Source of the DNA: Archangium gephyra
GTDB lineage: Bacteria > Myxococcota > Myxococcia > Myxococcales > Myxococcaceae
NCBI RefSeq assembly: GCF_001027285.1
Contig: NZ_CP011509.1
Span: 4,596,501-4,660,500, forward strand
Length of the DNA: 64,000 nucleotides
Reading direction: 5' to 3'
In this document: one piece after another, positions 17,824-26,661 of the stretch
How positions within the stretch are numbered: position 1 is the first letter of the stretch
Layout of the letters: each line of letters opens with the position of its first letter
Translations under genes and position numbers: made by a program
Notes under the pieces: generated by a model
The model's database searches: none
What the model was told of the DNA's origin: nothing
What the model saw: only the letters and a program-made list of their open reading frames with translations

Positions 17824-17903
17824 AGCGCCTCGAGTCAGGACATCCGTGCAACCATTGTCAGACCGGTATGGGACACAGGAGGTCCCGAGCACGGAGAGGA
17901 GCT

Positions 17904-18572
17904 ATGGCCATCCAGAACGAGCACCGGCTGCGCGAACTTCTGCAGATTCCGCCCGATGCCTGGATACCCGAGGACGACAGGCCCGAGTATTGGGACGAGA
18001 CCTTCATGCGCCTGGGGCGCGGTTACGGTTTCGACCCGGAGGCGGGTGAGTACCCGGTCAATCACGGGCAGCTGGTGTTGGATCTCGCGAGGCTCGTCGC
18101 GCCCCTGCTGGACGGAGCGAGGTTCACGCAGGTGCTCCCCGGAGCGGTTGATCCGGAAGGGGAGGAGCACGCCCTTGTGCCGGAAGACGCCGACACAGAG
18201 GGAAACGGGACGGACAACCGTTACACGCTGCGCCTGAGGCACGCGGGGCGGCGCTACAGCGTCACGTTCCACGACTTCTCGGGCTTCTTCAACATCAACG
18301 CGCTGCTGGCCCTGCTCAACGCGGCGCTGGAGCCGACCGGCACGCCGATGCGTTTCTTCGGCTTCGGAGACGTGGTCGTCGTGGGGCCGCTGCGCGGGGT
18401 GCAGCAGGCCATGCGCGAGGGCTTCATCCCCGGCTTCTCCGGGGCGGGCGTCTTCGAGGACTGGGAGCTGGAGGAGCTCGACGCCTGGAGCGAGTCCGGC
18501 GACACGCCCGAGTCCCTCGTGAGACAGCTGGAGAAGGGACGCAGGCGCGTGCGGGCCGTGTTCGTGGTGTGA
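17904..18572 (+). CDS. Hypothetical soluble protein
   Basis: 222 residues from ATG 17904 with GAGAGGAG just upstream. No signal peptide or membrane helix is present. It begins MAIQNEHRLRELLQIPPDAW and contains YTLRLRHAGRRYSVTFHDFSG and FFGFGDVVVVGPLRG, suggesting a compact alpha/beta fold. No family is recognised. It lies 80 bp after thiD and is convergent with dnaB, with only three bases between stop codons. It is probably transcribed separately from the thi operon. Confidence 0.65.
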   Translation: MAIQNEHRLRELLQIPPDAWIPEDDRPEYWDETFMRLGRGYGFDPEAGEYPVNHGQLVLDLARLVAPLLDGARFTQVLPGAVDPEGEEHALVPEDADTEGNGTDNRYTLRLRHAGRRYSVTFHDFSGFFNINALLALLNAALEPTGTPMRFFGFGDVVVVGPLRGVQQAMREGFIPGFSGAGVFEDWELEELDAWSESGDTPESLVRQLEKGRRRVRAVFVV

Positions 18573-18575
18573 GTG

Positions 18576-19949
18576 CTACTCGACGCGCGCCCGGCTCTCG
18601 AAGCGCGTGTACTCGGCGAGGAAGATCAGGTCGATGTCGCAGATGGGGCCGTTACGCTGCTTGGCGATGACGAGCTGCACGGGGATGGCCGAGCTGGTGC
18701 GTTGGACCTCGCCGCCTTCAGCGTTCTCGCCCTGGTCCTCGCGGTGGATGAACATCACCACGTCGGCGTCCTGCTCGATGGCGCCCGACTCACGGAGGTC
18801 CGAGAGCATCGGCTTGCCGCCCTTGCGCTCCTCCACCTTACGGCTGAGCTGCGAGAGCGCGATGATGGGCACCTCCAGCTCCTTGGCCAGCTGCTTGAGG
18901 CTTCGGGAGATCTCCGAGATTTCCAGCTGGCGGCTCTCCACCTTGCCCTTCTGATGCATGAGCTGGAGGTAGTCGATGATGATCAGCGAGAGCCGGGGAT
19001 CCCGCTGCTTGAGCCGCCGCGCCTTGGCGCGCAGGTCGAACGGGGAGAGGCCACCCGAGTCGTCGATGTAGATGGGGGCGTTGTAGAGCTTGCCCGCCAT
19101 CTCCTGGAACTTCTCCTCGTCATGCGGGGTGAGCCGGCCGCCGCGCAGCTTCTTCATGTCCACGCGCGCGCTCGAGGCCAGCAGACGCATGAGGAGCTGA
19201 TCCGCGGGCATTTCCAGGCTGAAGATGGCCGCCGCCTTGGGCTCCTCGGCCAGGCCCACGTGCGTGGCGATGTTCATCGCGAAGGACGTCTTTCCGACGC
19301 CGGGGCGCGCCGCGAGGATGAGGAGCTCGCCCGCGTGCAGACCCGTGAGCGCCTGGTCCAGGTCGGCGTAGCCCGTGGACAGGCCGGTGATGCCCGTCGT
19401 CGCGGTCTTCATCTTGTCCAGGAGGTCCAGCGTGTGCTCCATCAGCTCGCTGACGGGCCGCAGATCTCCCACGCGCTTCTTCTCGGCCAGGAGGAAGACC
19501 TTGCGCTCGGCCTCGTCCAGCAGCACGTCCAGCTCGCCCGTTTCCTGGCTCGCCAGCTCCTGGATCTCCCGCCCCGCGTTCGCCAGCCTCCGCCGGAGGG
19601 CCTGATCCTTGACGATATGCGCGTACTGGACGGCGTTGCCCGGCACGGGCACCACCTGATCCAGGCTCATCAGGTAGGCCGGGCCGCCCACCGCCGCCAG
19701 CTGCCCGAGCACCTTCAGCTCCTCGGCCAGCGTCAGGTGGTCCACCTGCCGCGAGGAGCCGGCCAGCTTCACCATCGCCGCGAAGATCTGCGCGTGCGCC
19801 GGACTGGCGAAGTCGTCCTGGTGAACCACCTCCGCCAGGCTGTCGATGATGGTGTTGTCCGCGAGCACGGCGCCCAGCACCGCGCGCTCCGCGGCCAGGT
19901 CCTCGTGAGACCTGCGCCCGCCCGTCCGAATGTCGAGGATGTTGTCCAT
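18576..19949 (-). CDS. dnaB: Replicative DNA helicase DnaB
   Basis: 457 residues from ATG 19949 (MDNILDIRTGGRRSHEDLAA), the usual length. The N-terminal domain begins ERAVLGAVLADNTIID. The linker and RecA-like core show LLILAARPGVGKTSFAMNIA (Walker A), a Walker B in LSLIIIDYLQLM and the conserved SQLSRKVEERKGGKPMLSDLRESGAIEQDADVV region with the arginine finger. It unwinds DNA at the replication fork and binds primase and the clamp loader. It lies downstream of the rpsF-rpsR-rplI operon, a classic neighbourhood, but a terminator lies between them. An upstream extension to 20018 is possible but not family-like. Confidence 0.96.
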   Translation of the reverse strand: MDNILDIRTGGRRSHEDLAAERAVLGAVLADNTIIDSLAEVVHQDDFASPAHAQIFAAMVKLAGSSRQVDHLTLAEELKVLGQLAAVGGPAYLMSLDQVVPVPGNAVQYAHIVKDQALRRRLANAGREIQELASQETGELDVLLDEAERKVFLLAEKKRVGDLRPVSELMEHTLDLLDKMKTATTGITGLSTGYADLDQALTGLHAGELLILAARPGVGKTSFAMNIATHVGLAEEPKAAAIFSLEMPADQLLMRLLASSARVDMKKLRGGRLTPHDEEKFQEMAGKLYNAPIYIDDSGGLSPFDLRAKARRLKQRDPRLSLIIIDYLQLMHQKGKVESRQLEISEISRSLKQLAKELEVPIIALSQLSRKVEERKGGKPMLSDLRESGAIEQDADVVMFIHREDQGENAEGGEVQRTSSAIPVQLVIAKQRNGPICDIDLIFLAEYTRFESRARVE

Positions 19950-20057
19950 GGTGCCAGGCCAGTCTACAGGCTCCGCTACGAGGATGTAGCGCGGCAGCCT
20001 GAACTCGGCCTCTGACATGCCTCGGGGCCCCGGGACTGGCTTCCTCCCGCAAACGAA

Positions 20058-20091
20058 AGGGCCGCCCGGGGGTTGACTCCCGGACGGCCCT
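20058..20091 (-). terminator. Intrinsic terminator after rplI
   Basis: A hairpin AGGGCCGTCCGG / CCGGGCGGCCCT read on the minus strand has one internal mismatch, a short loop and TTTCGTTTG following. It lies 50 bp after the rplI stop and upstream of dnaB, so it probably ends the rpsF-rpsR-rplI transcript. Confidence 0.75.
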
Positions 20092-20101
20092 GACTTCTTC
20101 C

Positions 20102-20132
20102 CTCACCCCGAGCCTCTCCCAGGGGGAGAGGC
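20102..20132. repeat. Palindromic repeat, copy B
   Basis: CTCACCCCGA is followed by a perfect 9-bp inverted repeat GCCTCTCCC-AGG-GGGAGAGGC (20112-20132), a one-base variant at each end of the other copies. The compensating change (outer C-G to G-C pair) preserves the stem. It lies directly after the rplI stop. Confidence 0.75.
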
Positions 20133-20141
20133 AGTGGGGGC

Positions 20142-20588
20142 TCAGGCCTCGGCGGCGACCTCGACCTTGATCTTGGCCACCACGTCGCGGTGCAGGCGCA
20201 GCTCCACCTCGTACTGACCCGTGGCCTTGATGGGCTCGGGCAGGTGGATGTGACGGCGATCCACCGTCTGGCCCTGGGCGGCGAGCGCCTCGGCGATGTC
20301 CAGCGCCGTGACGGAGCCGTACAGCTTGTCCTGCTCACCCACCTTGCGGCGGATGACGGCCTTGACCGCGCCGATCTTCTTGGCCTGCTCCTCGGCGGCG
20401 CCCTTCAGCTTGGCGTTGCGCGCCGAGATGACCGAGCGCTCGTGCTCGAGCTGGCGCACGTTCTGCTCGGTGGCCAGCACCGCCAGCTTGCGCGGCAGCA
20501 GGTAGTTGCGGCCGAAGCCGTCCTTCACCGTCACGAGCTCACCGGACTTGCCCAGGTTCGCGACGTCCTCACGAAGAATGACCTTCAT
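20142..20588 (-). CDS. rplI: Ribosomal protein bL9
   Basis: 148 residues, normal for bL9. The N-terminal rRNA-binding part is classic: [19 protein letters not shown] followed by [15 protein letters not shown] long connecting helix and the C-terminal domain with [16 protein letters not shown] and [21 protein letters not shown] follow. It is the third gene of the rpsF-rpsR-rplI operon, 33 bp after rpsR, and a hairpin terminator with a palindromic repeat lies beyond it. Confidence 0.97.
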   Translation of the reverse strand: MKVILREDVANLGKSGELVTVKDGFGRNYLLPRKLAVLATEQNVRQLEHERSVISARNAKLKGAAEEQAKKIGAVKAVIRRKVGEQDKLYGSVTALDIAEALAAQGQTVDRRHIHLPEPIKATGQYEVELRLHRDVVAKIKVEVAAEA

Positions 20589-20621
20589 GTGATGTCTCCG
20601 TTGATGCGTGGGAGCCGGCTA

Positions 20622-20969
20622 TCAGCCGACCATCGCGTTGTAGGGAAGCAGCGCCAGACCGCGAGCGCGCTTGATGGCCGTGGCGATCTCGCGCTGGTGC
20701 TTGGCGCAGTTGCCGGAAATGCGGCGGGGGATGATCTTGCCGCGCTCGGTGACGAAGTACTTCAGCGTGGGCTGATCCTTGAAGTCCACCTTGGAGTTCT
20801 TCTCGGCGCAGAAGCGGCAGACCTTCTTGCGGCCAAAGCCACGGCCGCCACGCTTCTCGTCATCACCACCGGCGCCACCGCGATCACCGCGGTCACCGCC
20901 CCGATCCCTGTCGCCGCCCCGGTCCCGGTCACCACCACCGCGGGAAGCGTTCCTGTCGTTGCCAATCAT
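20622..20969 (-). CDS. rpsR: Ribosomal protein bS18 with RG-rich N-terminal extension
   Basis: 115 residues, against about 75 for most bS18. The C-terminal 70 or so residues are canonical, with [30 protein letters not shown] and [22 protein letters not shown]. The CxxC and later Cys suggest a zinc-binding version. The first about 45 residues are an extension of Arg-Gly-Asp repeats ([17 protein letters not shown]), like RGG RNA-binding tails. The ATG at 20969 is the only sensible start, and downstream in-frame starts are absent before the conserved part. It lies 51 bp after rpsF. Confidence 0.95.
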   Translation of the reverse strand: MIGNDRNASRGGGDRDRGGDRDRGGDRGDRGGAGGDDEKRGGRGFGRKKVCRFCAEKNSKVDFKDQPTLKYFVTERGKIIPRRISGNCAKHQREIATAIKRARGLALLPYNAMVG

Positions 20970-21020
20970 GAGTATTTCCTCTTCTCTGGAATGGATCCGT
21001 AGAAGACGACCTCGGGGGCA

Positions 21021-21485
21021 CTAGGCCTCCTCGGTGCCCTCCTCCTCGGTCTCGGCGACATCGTCCACCACCGCGGCGCGCTCAACGCCCGCGGGAGCGC
21101 CCGGACGGGTCTCCTCGACGTCACCGGCCAGCTTCAGGTCCTCGAGCACCGGACGGGACTCGGGATCCACCTCGTCCGCCAGCTTGGTGGACAGGAAGCG
21201 CGTGACCTCGTCGTAGTTGCGGAGGTTACGCTCGAGCTCCGCCACCAGCCCGGTGCCGCCCAGGTAGCTGGCGTGCACGTAGATGGCGCGGGGCTGCTTG
21301 GCGATGGGGAAGGCCGTCTTCTTCTTGCCCCACACCGTGAAGCGGAGGACCTTGCCACCCTCACGGCCCACGATGCCACGGACGCGCTCCTTGAGCTTGT
21401 CCACGTTGTCGTCGGTGAGGTCCGGCTTGACCAGGAAGATGGTCTCGTACTCACGAAGCCGCTTGGCGGCCTGCGTCTCAGCCAT
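21021..21485 (-). CDS. rpsF: Ribosomal protein bS6
   Basis: 154 residues from ATG 21485, with GGGGAGAGAAAC upstream. The S6 fold is clear: LREYETIFLVKPDLTDDNV, GKVLRFTVWGKKKTAFPIAKQPRAIYVH and ELERNLRNYDEVTRFLSTKL. The C-terminus has an acidic extension of about 45 residues (for example AETEEEGTEEA), comparable to the glutamate tails of other S6 proteins. S6 binds S18 on the 30S platform. It is the first gene of the operon. A longer upstream frame to 21554 has no family support. Confidence 0.96.
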   Translation of the reverse strand: MAETQAAKRLREYETIFLVKPDLTDDNVDKLKERVRGIVGREGGKVLRFTVWGKKKTAFPIAKQPRAIYVHASYLGGTGLVAELERNLRNYDEVTRFLSTKLADEVDPESRPVLEDLKLAGDVEETRPGAPAGVERAAVVDDVAETEEEGTEEA

Positions 21486-21713
21486 GTTTCTCTCCCCTTG
21501 GGGTTGAGTGCCCCCCGGAGGTCCGAGGAGCGGGGAAACGGTCAGCCGGTCCAAGGGGGACCGTCCGCCGGGAACGGGAAAACCACGCGCCCGTCTCCCT
21601 CGCGTTTCGTCCCGGAGGCTCGCGCACCCGGGATGATGGAAAAGAACAGACCCACCCGGCCAAAGCTTCCGGCCAGCGGGGAAGGGGCCTTCTACGGGGG
21701 GGAGGACCCCGAG

Positions 21714-22292
21714 TCAAGGCGCCCGCTTGTTGTACCGGTTCATCGCCGTGGCCAGCCCGTCGCGCACCCAGGTGTCGGCCGCGTCCGCCGCCAGGGCGAT
21801 CAGGTCCTCCAGCTGCCGGCGCTCCCCGTCATCGAAATTGGACAGGACGTAGCCGGCCACCCGCTCCTTGGCGTTGGGGCCCTGGGGCTTGTCGATGCCG
21901 AAGCGCAGGCGGATGAAGCCGTCCGCTCCCAGGCTGGAGACGGTGCTCTTCAGCCCGTTGTGGCCCCCGCTGCCCCCGCCCGCCTTGAGCTGCAGCCGCC
22001 CGAAGGGCAGATCCAACTCGTCGTGGATGACGAGGATGTCCTCCACCGCCACCTTGTAGAAGCGCGCCGCCTCGGCCACCGAGCGGCCGGACAGGTTCAT
22101 GTACGTCTGCGGCTCCAGGAAGAGGACCTTCTCGCCGCCCAGGGTGCCCTGGCCCACCCGGGCCTGGAACTTCTCGTGGTTGAGCTCGGCGCGCGCACGC
22201 CCCAGCAGCGCCTCCACCACCATGAAGCCGATGTTGTGACGGTGGCGCTCGTACTCGCGCCCGGGATTGCCCAGTCCACAGATGATCTTCAT
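21714..22292 (-). CDS. pth: Peptidyl-tRNA hydrolase
   Basis: 192 residues, normal length. It starts [20 protein letters not shown] with the catalytic His20 in [26 protein letters not shown] and [11 protein letters not shown] are the conserved substrate-binding segments. It recycles peptidyl-tRNA released from stalled ribosomes. It follows rplY (ctc), and with prs further upstream this is the common prs-ctc-pth gene order. A strong hairpin with a U-run separates it from rplY, so it depends on read-through or its own promoter. Confidence 0.96.
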   Translation of the reverse strand: MKIICGLGNPGREYERHRHNIGFMVVEALLGRARAELNHEKFQARVGQGTLGGEKVLFLEPQTYMNLSGRSVAEAARFYKVAVEDILVIHDELDLPFGRLQLKAGGGSGGHNGLKSTVSSLGADGFIRLRFGIDKPQGPNAKERVAGYVLSNFDDGERRQLEDLIALAADAADTWVRDGLATAMNRYNKRAP

Positions 22293-22305
22293 GGCGGTGA
22301 CTCCG

Positions 22306-22343
22306 AAAAAACAGACGGGGCCAGCCCCCTTCGGGCTGACCCC
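22306..22343 (-). terminator. Intrinsic terminator after rplY
   Basis: On the minus strand GGGGTCAGCCC-GAAGG-GGGCTGGCCCC is followed by CGTCTGTTTTTT. An 11-bp stem with a single mismatch and a six-T run make a textbook terminator, 24 bp after the rplY stop and only 13 bp before the pth start codon. Confidence 0.85.
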
Positions 22344-22366
22344 GCGTGTACGGCAGGACGAAGAGA

Positions 22367-23065
22367 TTACTTCTTCGCGCCGGCCGCGGGCTTGGCCGCA
22401 GCACCGGCCGCGGGCTTGGCCGCAGCACCGGCCGCAGGCTTGGCCGCCGCAGCAGCCGCGGGAGCCGCAGCCGCCGCCGCCGCGGGAGCCGCCTCGGCCG
22501 CACCCTCGGGCGCGCTCACGACGGCGATGGTGTAGTTGACGTTCGACTTCACCACCACGCCCTCGGGCAGCTTCACATCGTTGATGTGCATGGCCATGGC
22601 GATCTTCAGCGGCGTCACGTCCACCTCGATCTTCTCGGGGATGGAGCGCGGCTTGGCGTAGACCTCGATCTCACGGCGGACCTGGGAGAGCAGACCGCCA
22701 TCGGCCACGCCCTCGGCCTTGCCGATGAGGATCAGCGGCACGTTTACCTTCACCTGCTCGTCCTCACGCACGGCGATGAAGTCCACGTGGAGGATGTCGC
22801 GGCTGACCGGATCCCGCTGGTAGTCCTTGAAGAGGACCTGCTGGTCGGCGCCCACACCCTTGAGGGTGATGAGGGTGTTGAGCTTGTGCGGGGTGTTGAT
22901 GGCCGCGCGAACGGCCTTCGGGTCGACGGCGACGCTCAGGGGCTTCTCCAGGTGCTTGCCGTAGACGACGGCGGGCACCAGGCCCTGGCTGCGCAGACGG
23001 CGGGCGGCGCCCTTGCCGGAGCCCTCACGCGCCTTCACCTCGAGCGTGCTCTTGTCGATGGACAT
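22367..23065 (-). CDS. rplY: Ribosomal protein bL25/Ctc (general stress protein) with Ala/Pro/Lys tail
   Basis: 232 residues. The N-terminal L25 domain ([41 protein letters not shown]) binds 5S rRNA. The C-terminal TL5/Ctc beta domain ([25 protein letters not shown]) follows. The last about 50 residues are low-complexity Ala-rich sequence ending in three copies of a KPAAGAAA unit, encoded by a 24-bp tandem DNA repeat. Other bacteria have Ctc tails, but this one is long and histone-like. It lies between prs and pth, the usual context. Confidence 0.94.
   Translation of the reverse strand: MSIDKSTLEVKAREGSGKGAARRLRSQGLVPAVVYGKHLEKPLSVAVDPKAVRAAINTPHKLNTLITLKGVGADQQVLFKDYQRDPVSRDILHVDFIAVREDEQVKVNVPLILIGKAEGVADGGLLSQVRREIEVYAKPRSIPEKIEVDVTPLKIAMAMHINDVKLPEGVVVKSNVNYTIAVVSAPEGAAEAAPAAAAAAAPAAAAAAKPAAGAAAKPAAGAAAKPAAGAKK
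22380..22451. repeat. 24-bp tandem repeat, three copies, inside rplY
   Basis: The unit CCGGCCGCGGGCTTGGCCGCAGCA recurs three times with one or two substitutions and encodes the AAGAAAKP repeats at the Ctc C-terminus. Repeats of this kind can change copy number by slippage without breaking the frame. Confidence 0.8.
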
Positions 23066-23252
23066 GGATTTCTCTCTTTATGGGGACTGCGATGTGACCG
23101 CGCTGGGCCCTGGCGCCTCTGGCATCCCGCCCCCGTGGCGGGCCCCGAGACGGCACCTTCCGAACGCGAAGGGCCAACGTGGTGTGGGTGCGACATGCCA
23201 GCGCGGGCGGCGGGAGTCAAGCCGCCCGGCGGACAGGAGGGCCCTTCTTCGC

Positions 23253-24206
23253 CTAGACGAAGAGGGAGCTGAGCGAGTCGGCGCGGTGGATGCGCGCGAT
23301 GGCCTCACCGAAGAGACGCTCGGTGGTGATGATCTTCAACTTGCCGCAGGCCTGGGCGGCGGGCGAGAGGGGGACCGTGTCCGTCATGACGAGCTCCTCC
23401 AGCACCGAGTCCTGGATGCGCTGGATGGCGGGCCCGGAGAGGATGGGGTGGACGGCGTAGGCCACCACCCGGCGAGCGCCCCGCTCCTTGAGGGCGGCGG
23501 CCGCCTGGGTGAGCGTGCCCGCGGTGTCCACCATGTCGTCCACCAGGATGGCGTCCTTGCCGTTGACGTCTCCGATGAGGTTCATCACCTCGGAGGAGTT
23601 GGGCCGCGGCCGGCGCTTGTCGATGATGGCCAGGCCGCAGTTGAGCCGCTTGGAGTAGGCGCGCGCCCGCTCCACGCCGCCCGCGTCCGGCGACACGATG
23701 ACCATGTCCTGGGTGTCCGGGAACTTCTTGCGCAGGTCATCCAGGAAGACCGGCGAGGCGTAGAGGTGATCCGAGGGGATGTTGAAGAAGCCCTGGATCT
23801 GCCCGGCGTGCATGTCCATGGACACCACGCGCGTGGCCCCGGCCACCTCCAGCAGATCCGCCACCAGCTTGGCGGTGATGGGCGTGCGCGGCGCCACCTT
23901 CCGGTCCTGCCGGGCATACCCGTAGTAGGGGATGACGGCGTTGATGGAGCCGGCGCTCGCCCGCTTGAGGGCGTCGCAGATGATGAGCAGCTCCATCAGG
24001 TTGTCGTTCGTCGGCGGGCACGTGGACTGGACGATGAAGACGTCCAGACCGCGGACGTTCTCGCCGATCTCCACGTGGATCTCTCCGTCCGAGAAGCGGC
24101 CAACCGAGGCCTTCCCCAAGGGACGCTTGAGATAGTCGCAGATGCGATGGGCCAGACCCGGGTTGGAGCTCCCGGTGAACACCTTGAAGTCGCGGGGCTG
24201 CTGCAT
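23253..24206 (-). CDS. prs: Ribose-phosphate pyrophosphokinase (PRPP synthetase)
   Basis: 317 residues from ATG 24206, normal for bacterial Prs. Conserved parts: [58 protein letters not shown] with the ATP-binding loop, the [12 protein letters not shown] region and the PRPP loop [12 protein letters not shown]. It makes PRPP for purine, pyrimidine and NAD synthesis; two PRPP-using salvage enzymes are encoded 1.6-3 kb away. It lies between spoVG and rplY on the same strand. A longer frame to 24329 lacks family similarity. Confidence 0.97.
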   Translation of the reverse strand: MQQPRDFKVFTGSSNPGLAHRICDYLKRPLGKASVGRFSDGEIHVEIGENVRGLDVFIVQSTCPPTNDNLMELLIICDALKRASAGSINAVIPYYGYARQDRKVAPRTPITAKLVADLLEVAGATRVVSMDMHAGQIQGFFNIPSDHLYASPVFLDDLRKKFPDTQDMVIVSPDAGGVERARAYSKRLNCGLAIIDKRRPRPNSSEVMNLIGDVNGKDAILVDDMVDTAGTLTQAAAALKERGARRVVAYAVHPILSGPAIQRIQDSVLEELVMTDTVPLSPAAQACGKLKIITTERLFGEAIARIHRADSLSSLFV

Positions 24207-24273
24207 GGGCGCGCTACTAACGCGCCCCGTGGCGGAAGGGAAGCCCCTTCCACCTGCCTGCCCGGACCGGTGC

Positions 24274-24576
24274 TCAGTCGTGGTCGCCCGCGGCGGCCAG
24301 GAAGGGGCTCGGCGCCCCGCCCGGTCCATGCTGCCGCTCGTACTCCTGCAGGATGGTCCGCTCCATCTGGTTGCGCGTGTCCGCGTTGAGCGGATGGGCG
24401 ATGTCCTTGTACGTCCCGTCCTTGCGGCGCTTGGCCGGCATGGCGATGAACAAGCCGGAAGCCCCGTGGATCACCTTCAAATCCCGGATCACGAAACAGT
24501 GATCCAGGGTGATGGTGACATAGGCCTTCAGCTTATCTTCATCGACCGGGTACACCTTGACGTCGGTGATGTTCAT
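24274..24576 (-). CDS. spoVG: SpoVG-family RNA/DNA-binding regulator
   Basis: 100 residues. It has the SpoVG fold sequence [63 protein letters not shown]. SpoVG is named for Bacillus sporulation and acts as a nucleic-acid-binding regulator in several bacteria; in myxobacteria a developmental role is possible but not shown by sequence. It lies 67 bp before prs on the same strand, as in Bacillus, where spoVG lies just upstream of glmU-prs-ctc. Confidence 0.93.
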   Translation of the reverse strand: MNITDVKVYPVDEDKLKAYVTITLDHCFVIRDLKVIHGASGLFIAMPAKRRKDGTYKDIAHPLNADTRNQMERTILQEYERQHGPGGAPSPFLAAAGDHD

Positions 24577-24666
24577 GGTCCCCCCACAGACCCTCGAGGT
24601 ACGAGCTAGGGGGGAGCCTGAATCGGACCGGCCCGGAAAAGCAAGTCTGTCGGGGCTTCTTGTGCG

Positions 24667-25080
24667 TCAACCGATGCCCCGATGACACATGTGGGCCAGG
24701 AACGCGAGGTGGTACACGTCGATGACGACGTAGAGGGCGGCCCCCGCCTGGATGGCCCGCTGGCTCAGCCGCATGGAGCGGTGCAGGCACAGCAGCGTCA
24801 GCCCGAGGCTCACGATGGTGACCTTGATGGCCATGAAGGCCAGGGGCGAGTGCTCGTAGGCCACGCGCATCAGCGGGTTCAGTTCCTCGGCCACCTCCAA
24901 CTGTAAAAAGGTGAGGGTGAAGAGCCCGTCCAGCAGGTTGAGCACCAGCAGCAGGACCGCCGCCGGCGTGATGTGGAACGAAGCCCCCTCGATACCCGAC
25001 CACCGCGATGCCTGCGTCGTCGCCGCCACCCGGACCTCCCCGATTGGAATCCGGGCGGGGTTCTTCAAGATGCTTGCCAA
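24667..25080 (-). CDS. DUF5658-like small membrane protein
   Basis: 137 residues with three to four hydrophobic helices: AAVLLLVLNLLDGLFTLTFLQ, FMAIKVTIVSLGLTLLCLH and ALYVVIDVYHLAFLAH. The NLLDGLFTLTFLQLEVAEELNPLMR segment is characteristic of the DUF5658 family of unknown function. The N-terminal about 40 residues are polar. It lies about 90 bp upstream of spoVG on the same strand and is divergent from tdk; the region between holds their promoters, which I cannot define. Confidence 0.7.
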   Translation of the reverse strand: MASILKNPARIPIGEVRVAATTQASRWSGIEGASFHITPAAVLLLVLNLLDGLFTLTFLQLEVAEELNPLMRVAYEHSPLAFMAIKVTIVSLGLTLLCLHRSMRLSQRAIQAGAALYVVIDVYHLAFLAHMCHRGIG

Positions 25081-25202
25081 CGCGCGGGGGGTCCGGGAGG
25101 CCCGGTGGGGGAAGCGCGGACGGGTTTTGAAAGTTGACGTGTCAGAAGGGGCGTGACAGAGGAGACCCGCGCTCCCGCACAGCCTCCCGAAGAGTCCTCC
25201 GC

Positions 25203-25805
25203 GTGCAACAATTTCCCAATGACATCGGGTGGATAGAGGTCATCTGCGGCTCGATGTTCTCCGGCAAGACGGAGGAGTTGATCCGCCGCATCAAGCGGGC
25301 CGTCTACGGCAAGCAGGTCGTCCAGGTGTTCAAGCCTCGACTGGACAACCGCTATGACGAGACCCAGGTGGTCAGCCACTCCCAGCTGAAATTGACGTCG
25401 ATCCCCATCGAACGGGCTGAAGAAATTTTCCATCACCTGTCCCCCAAGACGCAGGTGGTGGGCATCGACGAGGTGCAGTTCTTCGGCACCGAGGTGGTGG
25501 CGGTGTGTGAGGCGCTGGCCAACCGCGGCATCCGGGTGATCGTCGCGGGGCTGGACCAGGACTACCAGGGCCGCCCGTTCGAGCCGATGCCGCAGCTGCT
25601 GGCGATCGCCGAGTACGTGACGAAGCAACTGGCCATCTGCGTGGTGTGTGGGAATCCGGCCAACCGCTCGCAGCGTCTGGTGGATAGTGGAGAGCGCGTG
25701 GTGGTGGGCGCCGCCGGGGCCTACGAGGCCCGCTGCCGCAAGTGCCACCGGGCCGAGCCCACCGAGGCCACGCCTCCCCAGACGCTCGATTTGTTCGAAC
25801 ACTGA
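25203..25805 (+). CDS. tdk: Thymidine kinase (type II)
   Basis: 200 residues from GTG 25203; longer upstream frames are not conserved. Walker A GSMFSGKTEELIRR at about 16-29, DEVQFF (Walker B-like with the catalytic Glu) and lasso residues follow. The zinc site is CVVCGNPA plus CRKCH. It phosphorylates thymidine and deoxyuridine for salvage. It is the first gene of a probable tdk/uracil phosphoribosyltransferase/hpt operon with gaps of 30 and 10 bp. No strong ribosome site is seen before the GTG, so the exact start is slightly uncertain. Confidence 0.94.
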   Translation: MQQFPNDIGWIEVICGSMFSGKTEELIRRIKRAVYGKQVVQVFKPRLDNRYDETQVVSHSQLKLTSIPIERAEEIFHHLSPKTQVVGIDEVQFFGTEVVAVCEALANRGIRVIVAGLDQDYQGRPFEPMPQLLAIAEYVTKQLAICVVCGNPANRSQRLVDSGERVVVGAAGAYEARCRKCHRAEPTEATPPQTLDLFEH

Positions 25806-25835
25806 AGCCCTGACTGACGCTCCAGAGGTCCGGCC

Positions 25836-26651
25836 ATGCGTGACACCCTCTACGCCAACGTTCCCTTCCAGTTGAGCGAGATGCCCCACCGGTATGGCCC
25901 CAACGTGCACCTGGTGGGCAACCCCTTCCTGCTCTCGCAGCTGGCGAAGCTGTGCAGCAAGGGCACCGTGCAGCCGGAGATCAACCGGCTGGTGGCGGTG
26001 CTCTACACGGACCTGGTGAAGATGGTCATCAACGCGGAGTTCCCCCGCAAGATGGTGGCCATGCCCACCCGGATGATCGATCACACGCCGCAGGGCATGT
26101 ACCAGGGCGAGGTGATCGACCCCGCGGTGCGCGCGGTGACGGTGAACATCGCCCGCGCCGGCACGCTGCCCTCGCAGGTGGCGTACGACTTGCTCAACAC
26201 CACGGTGGATCCGGTGCTGGTGCGCCAGGATCACATCATCATGAGCCGGATGATCGACGCCAAGGAGCACGTGGTGGGCTCGAACATCGGCGGGGCCAAG
26301 ATTGGCGGGGACATCGATGATGCGATCGTCCTCTTCCCGGATCCGATGGGCGCCACCGGCGGCAGCTTGAGCACCGCGGTGACGATGTACAAGGAGAAGG
26401 TCCCCGGCACCCCCCGGCGGATCCTCAGCCTCAACCTGATCGTCACGCCCGAGTTCCTGCGGAGGATTTCCCGCGAGCATCCGGATGTGGTGGTGTACGC
26501 GCTGCGCCTGGACCGCGGGCTGTCACCGCCGGAGGTGTTCGGCACGGTGCCCGGCGAGTTGTGGGAGAAGGAGCGGGGGCTGGATGACCGGCAATACATC
26601 GTCCCCGGTGGCGGCGGCTTCGGGGAGATCATGAACAACGCGTACGTGTAG
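25836..26651 (+). CDS. Uracil phosphoribosyltransferase-like protein
   Basis: 271 residues, longer than the about 208 of standard Upp. LFPDPMGATGGSLSTAV matches the uracil-binding/PRPP loop of UPRTases (DPMxATGGS). An N-terminal segment HLVGNPFLLSQLAKLCSKGT recalls the start of Upp (HP.I..KL), and AVTVNIARAGTLPSQV holds the conserved RAG. It should convert uracil and PRPP to UMP, with PRPP from the nearby prs product. Sequence outside these motifs is divergent with an extra central stretch, so I leave the symbol blank. It lies between tdk and hpt in a salvage operon. Confidence 0.78.
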   Translation: MRDTLYANVPFQLSEMPHRYGPNVHLVGNPFLLSQLAKLCSKGTVQPEINRLVAVLYTDLVKMVINAEFPRKMVAMPTRMIDHTPQGMYQGEVIDPAVRAVTVNIARAGTLPSQVAYDLLNTTVDPVLVRQDHIIMSRMIDAKEHVVGSNIGGAKIGGDIDDAIVLFPDPMGATGGSLSTAVTMYKEKVPGTPRRILSLNLIVTPEFLRRISREHPDVVVYALRLDRGLSPPEVFGTVPGELWEKERGLDDRQYIVPGGGGFGEIMNNAYV

Positions 26652-26661
26652 AGGTACGACC

